Shown here: piece after piece, positions 1 through 22,965 of the stretch | Position numbering within the stretch: the first letter of the stretch is position 1 | Layout of the letters: each line of letters begins with the position of its first letter | The notes under the pieces: generated by a model | Database searches by the model: none | Told to the model about the DNA's origin: nothing | Seen by the model: the letters and a program-made list of their open reading frames with translations, nothing else | Made by a program: the position numbers and the translations under genes | Assembly: GCF_017591435.1 (NCBI RefSeq) | Contig: NC_059276.1 | Span: 4,404,911 to 4,468,910 of the forward strand | Origin: Portunus trituberculatus | Lineage: Eukaryota > Arthropoda > Malacostraca > Decapoda > Portunidae | Direction of reading: 5' to 3' | DNA length: 64,000 bases

Positions 1-2152
1 TAAATAGAAGCGTTAATACTCCACACATATAAATACAGTCACTCCTTAATGGAAACAGACGTCGAACAAATACTTCACATACACAACAGACATTAGTATC
101 AGGATTCTTGCATGTATGTATGATGTCCCAAGTCGATACAAAAGTTGGTTGCATAGTCGCGTTTTGATCTTCCTTCCTTTTTTCTTGTCGGCTTGTGGAG
201 AGAAGTCTTGAGAAGTTAATGTATCGTCATCCTCACACACAAACTTCCGATTCCCTAACTCTCCATTTTTGGCTATTTTTCAACATTTTTATTCTGGTCA
301 GTTCTTCGTCACTATCCAGACAAGTTGGTATGTTTGATTTGATCTTGTTCAAGTTGTGAATGATCTGATATTTGTCTAGCGTACAAATATTTCTGGTAAT
401 ATTTAAATTTGTCTAAACTTTTTAACTTTTCCAGGGTACAAGTGGTTTAAAATTGACCTCATCTTTCCTGTTTTTCTCTCTTTTAAGTTTCAATTTCACA
501 AAAGTATGAAAACAACAGGTAGTTTGTTTATGAAGATGACAATATTCAAAAAGGTACAGTTATGAATGCTAGGGAAGTAATATAACTCAATTCCACTGCA
601 GCATTCCTAATCTTACATCCTTTAATCTGCTTACAATCTCAAAAATGGATTTACCCTTAGAGAAGTTAAGAAAGGAAAGCAACCAATTTAATCATCCTTA
701 GCAGATTAGAGGATTCAAGACTAAGTAAATATATTATAGTGAAAAGAGTGAACATTACTAAACCACCAATCATAAAAGCACTAAAACATCTTAATCTATA
801 ATATCAATGAGTTAAATATCACATGAAGAAACATAACTATTGGCAAACTCGTCAGCACTCAAGTGACATATACATCAGGAGGGACTGGTTGGATATACTG
901 TACTCCATGTAACGTGAACACTGCTAACGTAACTACGAGTCTTCAGGACAGAGTTAGTTGTCTCAAAAGCCGGAAACCAACGGTAACGACGCGGTGAATT
1001 AAAATGTATTAGTAGCTCATTAGCATAGGCAAAATATAATGTTACAGTTAAAACTTGTACTACCTTAACACTGGCAACCATATTTTAGTAAATGTTAATT
1101 AATAGTCAAGATTATTAGTAAATTTTCTCTCCTTGCTTTAACTTTTTTAGACTTTTCCAAGTCTCAAGCCCTCTTAGCATACATTCTCCTTATAAAACAT
1201 GATAACTGATACATTTTCACACCAGAGTATCTTAAGACTACAGGTAAAACCTAAAACACACTGGAGTACACATTAGTTACCCTTCCACTGCAACTATATC
1301 AGGACATTAAAAATATACAAAATATGGGAAACTCAACTACAGAGATATTTGTACGAGTAACTTAACATTGCGCAAAACAATTGGTGCATGTCTTATTACT
1401 TCACACTGGGCACCCAGCGAATCAGAACCTGGAACACTAATCAATTCATTCACTTGGTGCTAGAAACAAAGAGTGCTAAATTCAAATCTCGCTACATTCA
1501 GGGATTCACATATTCAAATTTCTTGCACTGAGGAAACAATAGCAAAATGTAATCAATGAACACATGAGATCTGGTAATGAGGTCACTAGCACATTGGGCA
1601 AAACAAGACATGTGATCCTTTGCTCCTCCAACTATAAAAACACACCAGGAAGAGATCTCAAGACTGTCAATATATCTCTTTCCCATACTCTTCAGAATCT
1701 CCGCTACATGCATTATCCCTTACTTCATGCCTGGACACACTTCCTAGACTATGAACCAAGTCTGATCTTCACTGCTTCTAACACTCACAACACTGTAAAC
1801 TTGCTTGCTTGGCCACATGGAGAATAAGAGAGAATGAGTGATGTTATGACAAGTTATAGGTAAATGGTTCTCTTCACCTACCACCAGGGTATAGATTTTT
1901 TGTCTTTTCTAAGGTGCAGAATGAAGAGACTATAGTACAAAAGTGTCTAAAGAAATGGTAAAGAAAAGTATGGATATTTTTGTCGGGGGAAGTATATGAG
2001 AGTGCAATAAAATGTAACAATACGTCTTGACTTCCTGGTGTGAGACGCTGGGCTTTCAGTGTCCTATACAACTCATACATGATGCACCTCTTTGCACACA
2101 CACACAACCTAGCAAGAGATCAAGAAACACATACACGTACACTAATATACCT

Positions 2153-2154
<2 letters not shown>

Positions 2155-2223
<69 letters not shown>
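2155..2223. repeat. (CA)n microsatellite
   Basis: An uninterrupted CA dinucleotide array of about 69 bases in gene-free DNA. Confidence 0.97.
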
Positions 2224-2228
<5 letters not shown>

Positions 2229-3064
2229 ACCTCCTCTGAACAGATCAATCGAGCAGAAAGGCACAACATTGGAAGAAAGCAACACTCCTTGTCTGAGCAA
2301 CTGCACCATAGATGAGAATACACCACCACTTCTGAGACAATGCATCACCAAGAATGTTTTCCAAGATGTACACCAAGGCAGTAACACTTCTCTAGGCAAA
2401 TGTAAATCATAAAAAATGAACACACACACACAGACAGACACCTCATCAAGCACTTCAGTCACACTATTAAGCTCGTCTCAAGTCTTCATTCCTGGTCCAC
2501 ATATCTGTTGAAATGAGGTTTTACTGTTTTACTTAGCAACACACAAACCAACACAAAACTGACCACTTCCCACACATCCTTCTTGAAATGCCCACTAGTG
2601 ACAACAGAAGCTTCAGTGTCCTCCCATCCATCATTATTGCTGGTCTCTCATATTCACTCATTTTACTTGTACATTCACATAGTCACTTCACTTTCTCCCT
2701 ATCCCCATGTGGCAAAATCTACCACCATTACTTACTCCTAAACTATTCCTTCACCCTAGCTGGACATGAAAACCTTAGTATCTAACTTTCATTACTCTCA
2801 CCACAGGTACCTTTCAATCTATTCCTAAACCTCTAACTCCAATTTCAGGTCCTGGTTTTACTGCAATACCTCATTAATAGTCAAGGTGCAATGTAACCTG
2901 CACTGTACCTTGAAAAACCAGACCTGATTTATATTTGGCCACTATTCCCCTTGAAATAATCATCTTGTGCACATGACATGTAGAAATGCTCCAGGCCTTC
3001 CCACAATTGTGCAAATTGAATGTACAATGTCATAACAACCTGTAGTCCATAAACATCTGAGATA

Positions 3065-3260
3065 AAGTAAAGTTATGGGATAGAAAAAGGGGTTGTAGTA
3101 ATGGTCTCAGAGGTTATGGGATAGAGAAAGTTGTAAAAATAGTCAAGTTATGAAATTGAGAAAAAGGTTGTAGAAATTGTCTAAGAGGTTATAGGGTATA
3201 GAAAGGTTGTACAAATGGAATGGAGCAAAAGGTTATAAAAATGGTAAGGTAAAGGGATAC
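3065..3260. repeat. Degenerate minisatellite, ~40-60 bp unit
   Basis: A motif containing GTTATGGGATAGAAAAAGG and TTGTAGAAATGGTCT recurs several times with drift. It is a decayed tandem array in the gene-free left end. Confidence 0.5.
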
Positions 3261-4217
3261 AAAAAAAATATATAGAGGAAGTTCAGACAGTAGGGATGGA
3301 GGAATAAATACAAATCATCTACACAGGACACTTGACAGAGACTTCCCCAAACACTGTCTCTGAGTGGCACAGCTGTTTGTCTTTAGTCATCCTCAAAATA
3401 CTGAAATATTAGCGTGAACATCTTAACAACATGACAGACCAAACTGTTCACCGCAGCAAGACTGTGACCAAAGAACAACTGTGCTTTACTCATCGTCTTA
3501 ACATGAAAGGTGACACACAAGGCAAGTATATTTGAACAACTTTCCCAAATGTAATGTAAATATAATCCTGCACCACTTATTTAACAGACTAAAAAAATAT
3601 ATATATGTAATACTTCCTAAAACCTCCTTAGTTGCCACGAACACAAAGCAACTCCCCCGTACACATAATACGAGACGAACAGGTGACGGCAAACGTTGTG
3701 CAATACTGAGCTTGATTTAGTCCATGATTCTGTGCACTAAACCACTCACCACTCATCATGTCCAGGCTTGTGTTGCCTTGCAGTGGCTACACTTCACCTT
3801 CCACTTGCACTGTTTTTCCAGACACACGACACCATCTAGTATTTACATTAGCTGCACAATGCCTTCATGCATAGAAAAAGTAAAAAATTCTCATCCTTCG
3901 CTCGAATTTTATTTCTGAATTCACTGCAAGATATTTTCACTTTGTTTTGAACTGCACACTCCTTCACCAAGTTGTGGGATGAAACACTAGTCTTGGTGCC
4001 CTTCCTCCATCACTCCTGACGCTCCACACCAGCGATACACATCAAAATAAAGACGAAGAATGCCCAATTTCAAACCTAACTGCAAGTTCATCTTTGCTAA
4101 TAACACATATTCAGATGACACAAAAAGGAAGTAAATATGTATGTCTTAGCATCTATTTTGAATGGCAGCAAATTATAATACTCAAAGAAATTCCCTCTTT
4201 CCGTCTCTGTCCTGTAA

Positions 4218-4335
<118 letters not shown>

Positions 4336-5229
4336 CCTCCACATCAGAGTTGCTGGTGTCAAATACACAGCAGGATCAAGCAGATATCAAACACCAAACA
4401 ACTGCCTGGGATACATTTCCGAGAGCTGTGACAGGTGATAGAAACAAGGTGCAACAGACACACGGACATACTCCCCACATAACATACAATACCCAGGTGA
4501 CAGCAACCATGCAAAGTACACTTGCTGAAACACTGATAAACGTCCCCAGAATTAACAAGTCAGGCTACAGTGTGCTGACAGCGTTATCACAAAAGTGAGT
4601 CATTACCCCAAATCATTCTGCACAAAATTAAAAGTAATTTCTACTCCTTATTGTCCAGTGTTTATGTTATGTACAACCAGTTCCTGTGCTTGTGAGAATG
4701 TTGTGATAAAGAGTATAAAGTTTGTAAGTCTTGCCGAGCCTGTAAGGTTGCGGTTTGTTTCCCAGTATAAATTGGAGTAATCTATGGTGCATATCCAGGT
4801 TCCCATAACACAGTCAGTCCCCAATGGAAGGCAAACAGACTCATGAATGTCTGCCATGTCTTCATTCACAGTATTCTGTGTGTCAGAGGTCTCACTGACC
4901 AATGCCCATAAGTATTTCAGTGTGGGTGAAAGTAAGTCTTTGTACCACTGTCATTAAGTTAAGATAAAAACAGTAATAGTTCCAGTGGTGCTATTTACAA
5001 CACTATGAATTGACTACACCTCTATAATGGGAGCATTTAGTATACTGAATTTGTCTTTTGCATTAATTGAGATGATACTCTTCTATCATCCTTACACCAA
5101 GAAACGTAATTATTGTCAAAAAATTCAAGAAACCCAGAAGCTTTCAGTACAAAACATCCTCATCATTTCTATTTCTTTAAGTGGAAATGTCAATATTCTC
5201 AGAGGAAGACAGTGAGATCCTACATATGA

Positions 5230-6402
5230 AAGATATTTGAAGAATACAATGAACACTGTAAGTACTTTCTCACTATATCCTCCTTACTTTTAACAAACAT
5301 TTTCAAGCACACTGTAAGTATAAAATCAAAACTTTCACGCTACTTTGAGCTACTGAGGGAACACAAAGATGCAGTGTGGGTGTTGATCAAGGCAATCCTT
5401 CAGCAAACTGTCCACAGGATGCACCCAAGGAAACATCCTCAGGTTACAACAAACACCAAACACACTCGCAACTTTAAACAAGAAGGCAAAGCTAGAGACA
5501 GTGTGCAGGTAACTGTGTCCCAAGAGAATTGTGTTTCTTCTACCACTGATGACCGACTAGTATGGGACAATTTTGGCGACCCAAGGTTGCTGAATGTAAA
5601 CTCACAAGTTCCAGTTGTGGAAAATTCTTGTGAAGTTTGTGATATCCAAGAAAAATACTACTCATTGAGTCTCTCCTCTTTCTCCACGACAATGCCAGAG
5701 TCAGGTGCAGACTCCTTTAATACAGCTAGTCACTTCTCAAAACCCTCTACTTCACTTCCCCAAAAGACCAATGTTTACCCAGATGGTTTGTCTCCAGACC
5801 TTGCTGAAGGATACTTCTTGCCCCATGACAATATAACTTTAGTTGGCCTTGATGGATTCCAACCTAGGGACTCCCCACATGCCAAGAGGCTTAAGGGCTT
5901 GTGTCATTAAAGTGTGCTGGTGAGGTGGCTCTCCAAAAATTAGACATACCAAGGATGACTGTGGCAAGAGTGAAAGCAGGTATTCAGTGGTGCAGCCTTG
6001 CCAGTCTGCCTCAAAGAAGTATGTCCTGAAAGACATATACAGAGCTTTCAAAGAAGAAAGAACCTCCATAATCTTTGGGAGAGGAAAGTGTGCAGAGTGA
6101 CATCAATCTAATGCATGAGGCTGCCCAAGACTCCAATGAAAAACTGCTCAGCCACAACCCTGGACTTCAGCATGGAATCTTTCTCCTCTGAGTTGTACTA
6201 CAGTACATGGGGAGTGATGGAGAGTCCAACATTCACATCACTGCCTTCAAAACAACAAGGAAACTGTCAACCTGTTCCCCAAGCCTCCGTCACTCCCAGG
6301 CTCCACAAACTGAAACGACTGCACTGGTGTGGATGGAGTTGGATTGTTCTGGGAGTTGTCATTATCTTCATCGCTGTTTTGGTCTATTTCACCTTGAAGT
6401 AA
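5230..6402 (+). pseudogene. Unrecognised coding-like sequence with frame changes and a C-terminal membrane anchor
   Basis: I do not recognise this protein. Frame 1 is open from 5,230 to 5,910 without a stop (227 codons), with ordinary, non-repetitive amino-acid usage. Coding-like sequence then continues in other frames with no intron signals between: frame 3 from 5,895 to 6,025, frame 2 from about 6,015 to 6,097, frame 3 again from 6,096 to 6,185, then frame 1 to a stop at 6,400-6,402. The last segment ends in a strong hydrophobic helix (IVLGVVIIFIAVLVYF) followed by a three-residue tail, as in tail-anchored proteins. Four frame changes in about 500 bases suggest a decayed gene or an assembly with several indels; a live gene with unseen splicing is possible. 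It runs tail-to-tail with the F-box gene on the other strand. Frame pattern is seen; gene status is inference. Confidence 0.35.
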
Positions 6403-6903
6403 TAATGTAAACAATGACACCCTGCTTGCATGTGATGGAGCCTGGGAAGCATGCAGTGATGCTTGAGAGACTAGCATTCTCACTCCTCTTACTCCCAATC
6501 TCCGGAGTTCTCTCTTTCACTCTCTCTCTCTTTCATTCTGTACATTCATTCTCTACATTATTATCATCACTTTCACTATTATCACCACTTTCTTTCTCTT
6601 TTTCTCTTCTTTGTTGATTTTTTTCATTATTATTATCACCTTATTTTTTTCTCTCTCTCCTTTTCACTCTCTTCTCTTGGCAACAACAACACCCTTCACT
6701 GCAGAAACAAAAGAGAGCAAGTGCATCTGGGAACTGGATATGCATTTGTCCCTTATAACATAACACAGAAATCTGGAGACCTTCCTAGAGAAAGGTTGAG
6801 TGTACCTACATCACTGCAGGCCATGATAACCTTCCCTCAGGCAGGCTAGGGAGGGAGAACACCCATAGGAGGTAACAGAAGGGAGGCGAGAGGAGGTGGG
6901 AGA
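6403..6903. other. Convergent 3' flanks, pyrimidine-rich, no gene
   Basis: This 0.5 kb separates the end of the frame-shifted + strand sequence from the stop codon of the - strand F-box gene. It contains imperfect CT/TTC tracts near 6,500-6,670 and is probably 3' untranslated or terminator sequence for one or both sides. No further ORF is supported. Confidence 0.5.
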
Positions 6904-15343
<8,440 letters not shown>

Positions 15344-16024
15344 GGAGGCATTCCCACTAAGGCTGAGGGAGGGATGGACAGGCAGTAGTGGTGAAGGTGG
15401 TGGTGGTAATGGTGGTGATGGCGGTGGTGGTGGTATTCCTCTCTCCAACACCCATCATCAAACCCTGGGAACAAGTACAGTGCATTTCATCTCTTGGAAT
15501 TATTGCAGTTTCAACCAATACACCAAATGTAACTATACACATTCTCACGGTCTAGATCACACTTGTACAAGTATTTCTAACACCATTTTACCCCATTGGA
15601 AAAGGGATTAAGTTAGGTTAAAACCCCGCTTTCCCAGGAGGTCCCCAAGCTTGTTAGACATAAGGAAAAAAAATATAAGATAGGGTATATTGGTTGAAAC
15701 TACAAATTTAACCTTCTCCTAATATCCAATAAATCAGTCACAGGAAGCACATCACTAGGTTAATATTGAAGAAACATTAACATTATCATTCAAGGTTTAG
15801 TTAGGTTTGCATTGATACACTTTGTCAATGATCCACTGGTTAGATTAAAATTAGAAGAAAAAAAAAACACATTTTGCTTTGATATAAATAGCGTCTCAAA
15901 AATAGGAAACTAAGATTAATTAACATCCACAAAAGTTAAAGATAAGCATCAATACTCAATAAACAAACTAATAAATACCTCCTTTTTCACTACTAACAAA
16001 ATAAAGACAGTTATAGGTATAAGG

Positions 16025-16026
<2 letters not shown>

Positions 16027-16081
<55 letters not shown>
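16027..16081. repeat. (GA)n microsatellite
   Basis: GA array of about 55 bases, 5' of the first recognised F-box exon. Confidence 0.97.
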
Positions 16082-16086
<5 letters not shown>

Positions 16087-16486
16087 TACCCTGAAAAAAA
16101 AAAAAAAATTATCATATCTACCAGTATAAACGTAACACACCCGAAACACACCCTTGACAGACACACATCCACACACCACTAGCGGCAACACATCACTACA
16201 AGACTAGAGAAATAAAGGTCAGCGGTTCACGAGAGACGAACAGGACAAAGCAACCAAACACACAAATACCCATTGGCCAATCTCCGGCGGTCCTTTCCCA
16301 TCAAACCTTACTATCTCATCATTTCTACGCCACGGGTTGACATTTACTATTATTTCACATCCGGTAGAGGTTAATGGGCTAATGGGTGCTTGCTGTATGT
16401 CTGGGTAAGGGTGAGTAAGGGCAGTATCTCACCATTTCAGATAGGTGAGTTTTCTTGGGTAAGTGTCATTGCTCCGTTCCTCACCG

Positions 16487-16494
16487 TGACGTCA
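16487..16494. promoter_or_regulatory. CRE palindrome TGACGTCA
   Basis: A perfect 8 bp CREB/ATF site in the shared 5' region of two divergent genes. The match is exact; use is inference. Confidence 0.45.
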
Positions 16495-17559
16495 TGAGCC
16501 GAATTCTCATAACTTACCTGTTTTCTCCTTTTCCATGTTGAATTTTATGTCACCAGAGCTCTTAATGGTGTTTTATTCGTAGTACTGTTTATATTCTAGC
16601 AAGGGTTATGTGTTATGGCTAAGGGAAATATATAGAAAACCCGAATTATTATCTGTGGTCTTTGAATGCTGTTGTCATGAGTAAATTTTCACGTTTATTT
16701 TCGGTTTCTTTATTTATGTGACTATTCCTAATCTACTAAGAGTTACGTGTTGTTAATGAGATAATGCCACTGAAAATCTCGAATAATCATCCTCGCAGCG
16801 TTTGAAAGTTATCTTGACTAGAAAAATACATCGCTCTATTTGATATATTACCATTCAAAGTAAGTCTGTCTGTCATTCTCTGCCCTATTATCCCAGCACA
16901 GTTAATATTGTAGAAATAAGGCCAGCATTCTTAAAGGCTTAATCGACATACATATTATCTTCATTACTTTTAACTGGTTCTAATTAAGATCATTGAGAGC
17001 CGCGCGTTTTCAGAGGCATTTTCATTCATTTATTCATTTATTTACTTATTTGTATAGTTTTCCTAAAAGTTTGACATATATTCTACAAAGTCAACGGGAA
17101 AAAAGAGAGAACTCTAAGTAACAATTAACGGGCTTATGACAGTTATCCTAAAAAATCCCGTTTCATAACAATTACCTACACGTGTCTATTTTATTTCTTC
17201 ATCTAATGTGTACGTCTGTATAGCATTCACGTCCTGTTATTATACAAAGCTCTCAGAAAATGTCATCCTCTCTCCTTGTCTAATCTCTCCCTCGCCTCCA
17301 TGAACTTTCCTCAAGCCAAGCATTCTGAGATAAGAGACACGTTTGTTAAAGGTTTCTCATTTTATCTACGCTGGTGTTGAATGAAAGTTACATGGGATTA
17401 GTAAACAATTAAATAAACCAATGAATGAGTAAATAAGTGAATGAATAAATTAATCAATGAATGGGTAAATAAATTAATGAATAAATGAAAAATATGCAAC
17501 TATAATATAATACAAAACAGAAATAATGGGAAATAAAAAATATATGGTGATAATAGTAG

Positions 17560-17561
17560 AA

Positions 17562-17655
<94 letters not shown>

Positions 17656-17660
17656 TAATA
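17560..17660. repeat. (AAT)n microsatellite
   Basis: About 100 bases of AAT/ATA units, one internal change, upstream of MCMDC2. Confidence 0.97.
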
Positions 17661-17771
17661 ATATGCGGTAGGTTTTTGAACATTTGAAGACGAAACGAGA
17701 GATGGACAAGTAAGGTAATGACTTTTCTTCTTGCGTAACGAATTATGAAGGATATCTTGCATAACTTCTGT

Positions 17772-17777
<6 letters not shown>

Positions 17778-17818
<41 letters not shown>
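17778..17818. repeat. (TC)n array forming the polypyrimidine tract before the MCMDC2 start exon
   Basis: About 20 TC units run directly into CAG and then CCATGG, the MCMDC2 start codon. The microsatellite therefore looks like the pyrimidine tract of a 3' splice site a few bases before the ATG. Confidence 0.85.
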
Positions 17819-17820
<2 letters not shown>

Positions 17821-17821
17821 C

Positions 17822-19559
17822 ATGGAAGAAACAGAAGAGGTGCAGCTTACCCATGCCGCCCTTCGATGGCTGGACGAGGATGGCGCCCTAACACGCCTTC
17901 AAGCTACCCTCCACGCACGCGCCGCCCTCACGCCCATACCCAAGGTCATTGCCGCCCCTGTCTATATTGACCTCGCTCGCCTGCACGAAATTAGCGGTAC
18001 GGAAACTTGAAACAGCGCTAACTCTACTCTTTTTCTTCTTTAGATTTCGGGGTTTTCAAATGCTCTTGTGGAAGTTGTCCAAGGTTCTAAAGGAGTCTTC
18101 ATGATTTATAGGACTGTTTGAGAGGTTTCTATTGAATTTGATGGGGTTTTCAAATATCCATTATTCGGTAAAACATATAGTTATTAATGTTTTTACGTTT
18201 CAAAACTCACTTTATCGAATAAAATCTTGAACAATGACCATAATAGAGACAACTTTTCCGAAATCTTTGAATTTGGAATAAAGTTAATTTTCCACTAAGG
18301 CAGACCGAGTTAGGAGCAGCCGTGGGTTATCAAAATATTTATCTTGCTCCTGACAGAAAGCCTCGCGACGCTGGTGATGGAAAGACCTCTACGTGCACAG
18401 AAAATCTTCCACCACGTCCTGCATGTCGCTTCAGTGGCCATCACCCTTCAATTACGAGCATCCAAGGAAGATATTGATGACCACTGCGCTCCATTCCCCG
18501 CCATGCCGCCGCCGGACCCCGCCCACCCTGCCTCTCTCTACCGTGACCACGACTGGAAGACACGTTTTGACGGGGAGGTCACGATAGATAAGGAGGATCT
18601 GGACATCACCCTTCACTCCCTGGCCTCTAACCTACCTCTTGATGCTTCTGTGGCCAGCGATGACCCACACTCCGTCCTCACCGCTGCGCAGGTTTGTTTT
18701 GGCCTATCGTAACGCGTCGAGAGGCGTCCGGCAAGAACATTCCCCATTATTTCATACATATGTCTACCAGTGAAAATGCCACTGTTTAGAATATTAGAAT
18801 AACCTTTATAGATATAGATAAGGCGTGTCACTTGTCTAGATATAAAAGACTAGACCAGTACTTACAAAATTTATGAAAAGACGCGCGCAATTTAACAGCA
18901 CCATGTAGCATGTTTCTCAGGTCTATACCCGCCCACAGATTTACACGCCGCTGCGGGTGGGTGGGGTGCCGTGGGTGCCGGAGTGGGTGGTGGGCAGTGT
19001 GCGGGACTTACCCCTACACCTTCAGGCACCAAGGGTGTCACTGGTGGGAGGCCGTGTCCTCGCTGTGTCCCTGCCATCCTCCTTCACGTAAGTATTAGGG
19101 AAGTTGCCAGTGGCATAGCCAAGGGGGACAGTCCGCCACGGGAGGCACTTTTTAGTGTGACACTTTAGGTCGGCACAATTGTCAGTTTTACGTCATTTGG
19201 CGCCTGTGCGTGCCATTTATTGATAATTAGGCCTGTAGGCTTAATTATCAACTAAATATACTAAATACATGACATTATGTAAGTATACGTAACTAGCCAA
19301 GCGCCAGTCACTTTTATTCAATTAGTGAATTAATTGAATGCATCAATATTTAAATACCCTTAACCTCTGATTAAAAAAAAAAAAAAACAAGGGTTTCCAC
19401 ACTATTTGCAGTGACCCGACTAACTCCATATAGAACAGTTTTCAGCTCTCACTTTCTGATCTGTAGCAAACCCTCCCTTACCGCTGTGTCGTGTCAGGTG
19501 ACACACTCCTCAAACCTTAGCACACACAACCACCATCGGGGGTTGAAATAGTGATGATG

Positions 19560-19604
<45 letters not shown>

Positions 19605-22125
19605 CACACAAACACAAACACAAACACACACACACACACACACTTGAAAACTCTTTAATTAACTCCTTTACACATGCCATATCTACCGAACCTTCACTAC
19701 ACCTGCATATATCATGTAAATGTTTAAAAACACTCCACATAATAAATATTATCACTTATACACAATAAATTGTTGCATAAAGCAAAATTTAATGGGGGAC
19801 TAAACTATATACAGTTATGCTTTCAAGCCTAGTAAATATTACAGAAAACCAAGCATTGAAAAGAGAGACTAAAATAAACATTACCTTTCAACACTTATTG
19901 CTGTTCCATTTTTTTTTTTTCAATTTTCTTACTTCTCTTCCTATCTACACTGCAAATAACGCAATAATAACAGCAACAACAATGTCAACAGCAGAAGCAA
20001 ACAATGACAAACCAGGCCAATCCCGCTCCTCCTTCACGCCACACACACACACACACACACACACTTGTCTACCAACTGCACTTATCATTCAGGATAGTGT
20101 GCTCGTTACACTTAGAAACGATGCTAAGGACGATAAATATTGCCGAGGAGACACACTGGGGGACAGCTAGGACTGTGTTATTTTGTTGACGTCACTTATA
20201 CATAAACACTTTTCACACCGTTACTTCATTACCACCACAGAAAAGTTGGCCCATTCTGACTTTACAGGAACAAAAACACTTCACTGAATTCACGTACATC
20301 AACCATATATGTCTCGTTCTAAGGTGATAAAACAATAATTGAGACAACATGGCGGCTAACCTCAACACCCCTGCTCCCCCCACCTCACCCCCTCTACCCG
20401 ACTCGTCCGCTGGTTCCAATACTTTTTCCTATTTTTTCCTAACTCCATTATTCGGTGTCTGTATTATGCTTTTTATGGTTTCTATGAATATTTCGTTGCT
20501 TTTGGAGTATTTTCCGCGTCTGTATTCAATAAATATGTGGTGTTTAATGGTGTTTTATGAGGTGAGTATGAGTTGTGAAAACGGTCAAAATTTACGCTTC
20601 CCCATTTGGAACATTTTTATTTCAAGCTACAACTGGGCCTTTATGGTATCAAAGAATCGTTTATGCTCTTTTTAGTGTGTCGCTGACCCAAAGAGTCAAA
20701 TATATGGCCTTTGAAATGGTGTTCAGTCCTGTCAAACTTAAATTTTATATTCAATCTTTTATTTGTTTGCGTTTTTGGTTCACGGTCCAGCTCGTTCTAG
20801 AATGCCTTTAAAGAGAGCGCAGATTCTGTAAAGTGTGTTAAAATACTCATCAAGTGAAAATGGCAAGACTATACAATATTTTTTAATGAGTTTAGTTTTC
20901 AATGTTATTTTTTTACATTTATATATGCTCATGCGTTCACTTCTGGCTCCAGGTAACTGTTGGATCCCTGAGAAGATAGTTCATATTGCCTAATATTTTT
21001 CTATATACGTATGAAGTCGAAATAGTGGACATTTTAGCAGTTTTATAAATGAAAATGTTTTTTATACTTTTACCTTACTTAATTTCTACATTTCCTTAAT
21101 ACTAGTTAGGCAGGGTATGTTTTGATATTGTGGAAATTAGTTAAAGTATTTACTAAGTCATAAAATATCAAACATTCAGCCATGGCTTCATTTTTTCTAT
21201 AGGTCGATTTTGAAATTAGTTCCGTTACGAACGTAAAATCAACAACGGTCACTAACCCAGCCGGCGACCAAGAGGCCAGGGGAATGACGTCATCAAGTGG
21301 GCGGAGCTATCTCAGCCGTCTGCCAGATGCCGGCTTTTCAGCTAATATTTGGCATACTTTACAATGTTTTCCAGTCACTGATGTCACTAAATGAAGCCAC
21401 ATGACTATGCTTTGCTATCAGACGTTCTGATACATGTGTCATTGGCAAGTTTCGGTGTGATGAAGGTTTAAGTGAGGGAAAATGGTGAAGGTGGTGACGG
21501 TCTCCACCATCTCACTTGATTCGTCACTTCACCGTCCCTATTGTGAGCGACACTGAATTATCACAAAAAACGATATACAATCCAAGACGCCGCCTATTAC
21601 AAGTTTACAGCAAGGCAATGTGCACACTCCCCTAACTTGATAAGTGTTGTGTGGGAGGGTAGGTCACTTACCAATATTACAGTGTTGTTGGCCGTCATTA
21701 GTAGCAGCTCCTGGCCCTCCAAGCCAGGCACCAAGCTTCCACCAGCACACACACAGGCAGCCGTGGCCCGTGTCACTGTTCTGATCAGCGTAAATCCATG
21801 TTATATAGGCACCAGCTAAATACCACCTTCCACCGTCACTCTCTGTCTCAGACTGGCGTGTGGCGTCTGCTGGCGCCAATGCCGCGGAAATGCCCGGATT
21901 CGGAGTTTTCTACGGGGGCGGCGGTTATCCTTCTTCTCTCTCTCTCTCTCTCTCTCCTCGGCTAGTGGACAGTGGAGAAATATTCGTTAAAATGGAGAGA
22001 GAGAGAGAGAGATAGCTGGGAGGGAAGGGGAGTGGAGGAGGAGAAGGGGATAGTGGATGAGAAGAAAAAGACAAATGGAAGAAATCAGAGAAGAAAATTA
22101 ATGATAATTACAAGTCTCTCTTACT

Positions 22126-22170
<45 letters not shown>

Positions 22171-22934
22171 GTTGTTGTTGTTGTTCACTATATATAACAA
22201 CACATACACAAAGACAAGAATAAGCCAGCAATTCAGCAATAACCTCACACGTTTTAACACAAATAAAATGCAAAAAATTTTATATCTATCTATCATATCC
22301 ATAAATCTATTTATTCTCTTAAAATTTGCAACTTGTTGCATATAACAACCTGATTGGTGTGTGCCATTTATTCATCTTCCTATTTGTGAACTAATATTTT
22401 CTTAATCATCTGAAAAGTGAGTGCTCTATTAATGTGTCATCCTAGCAATTTCACAACCAATATCTTGCTAACTTCTGAAATATAAGTACTATTTTGTATG
22501 ATATGAAAGAAAATGATTATGCAGAAATACCTAAGATAAATCAATATATTACTAACTTACTAATCCAGAGACTAAATATTTCATCCAAACTTTACATTAT
22601 TCACTTAATATCACAATATAAGCACCACATAGATTATAACATGAAAAAATAAAGCTGTAAGAAGCCATCAGGTCATGTATACATAGTTCCTGTATAAAAC
22701 ATCTGTACTTCTACCAGTATTTAAATCTGTCTATTCTTGATGCCTGAGACCCCCACACAACAAAGTTTTCTCCCTGGTGGTGCAGGAAATGGGTACGGTA
22801 CTTGTGCAGCAATCCAGGGTGTGTGGGGACAGCCAGGGACCTTCATGTGAGGGTGTTTGTCATGGGACGGCCTGAGTCAGACACTGTTCACCATCGCCCT
22901 CCTTGCAGGTATACACAAGCTCCTATCTGAGTTC

Positions 22935-22965
<31 letters not shown>

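Larger units (their letters stand above)
15344..17821. promoter_or_regulatory. Divergent promoter region between the F-box gene and MCMDC2
   Basis: Transcription leaves this region in both directions. It holds a (GA)n array (16,027-16,081), a perfect cAMP-response palindrome at 16,487-16,494, an (AAT)n array (17,560-17,660) and a (TC)n tract ending at the MCMDC2 start exon. The first seen coding exons on both sides have 3' splice sites, so at least one untranslated exon per gene probably lies here; a GTGAGT donor-like site on the + strand at 16,445 is a candidate. The promoter role is inferred from position. Confidence 0.5.

Noticed and set aside
1498..1827. Overlapping open frames on both strands near 1.5-1.8 kb
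   Set aside because: About 70-90 codons each, no recognisable motif, no splice partners; within chance for this DNA.
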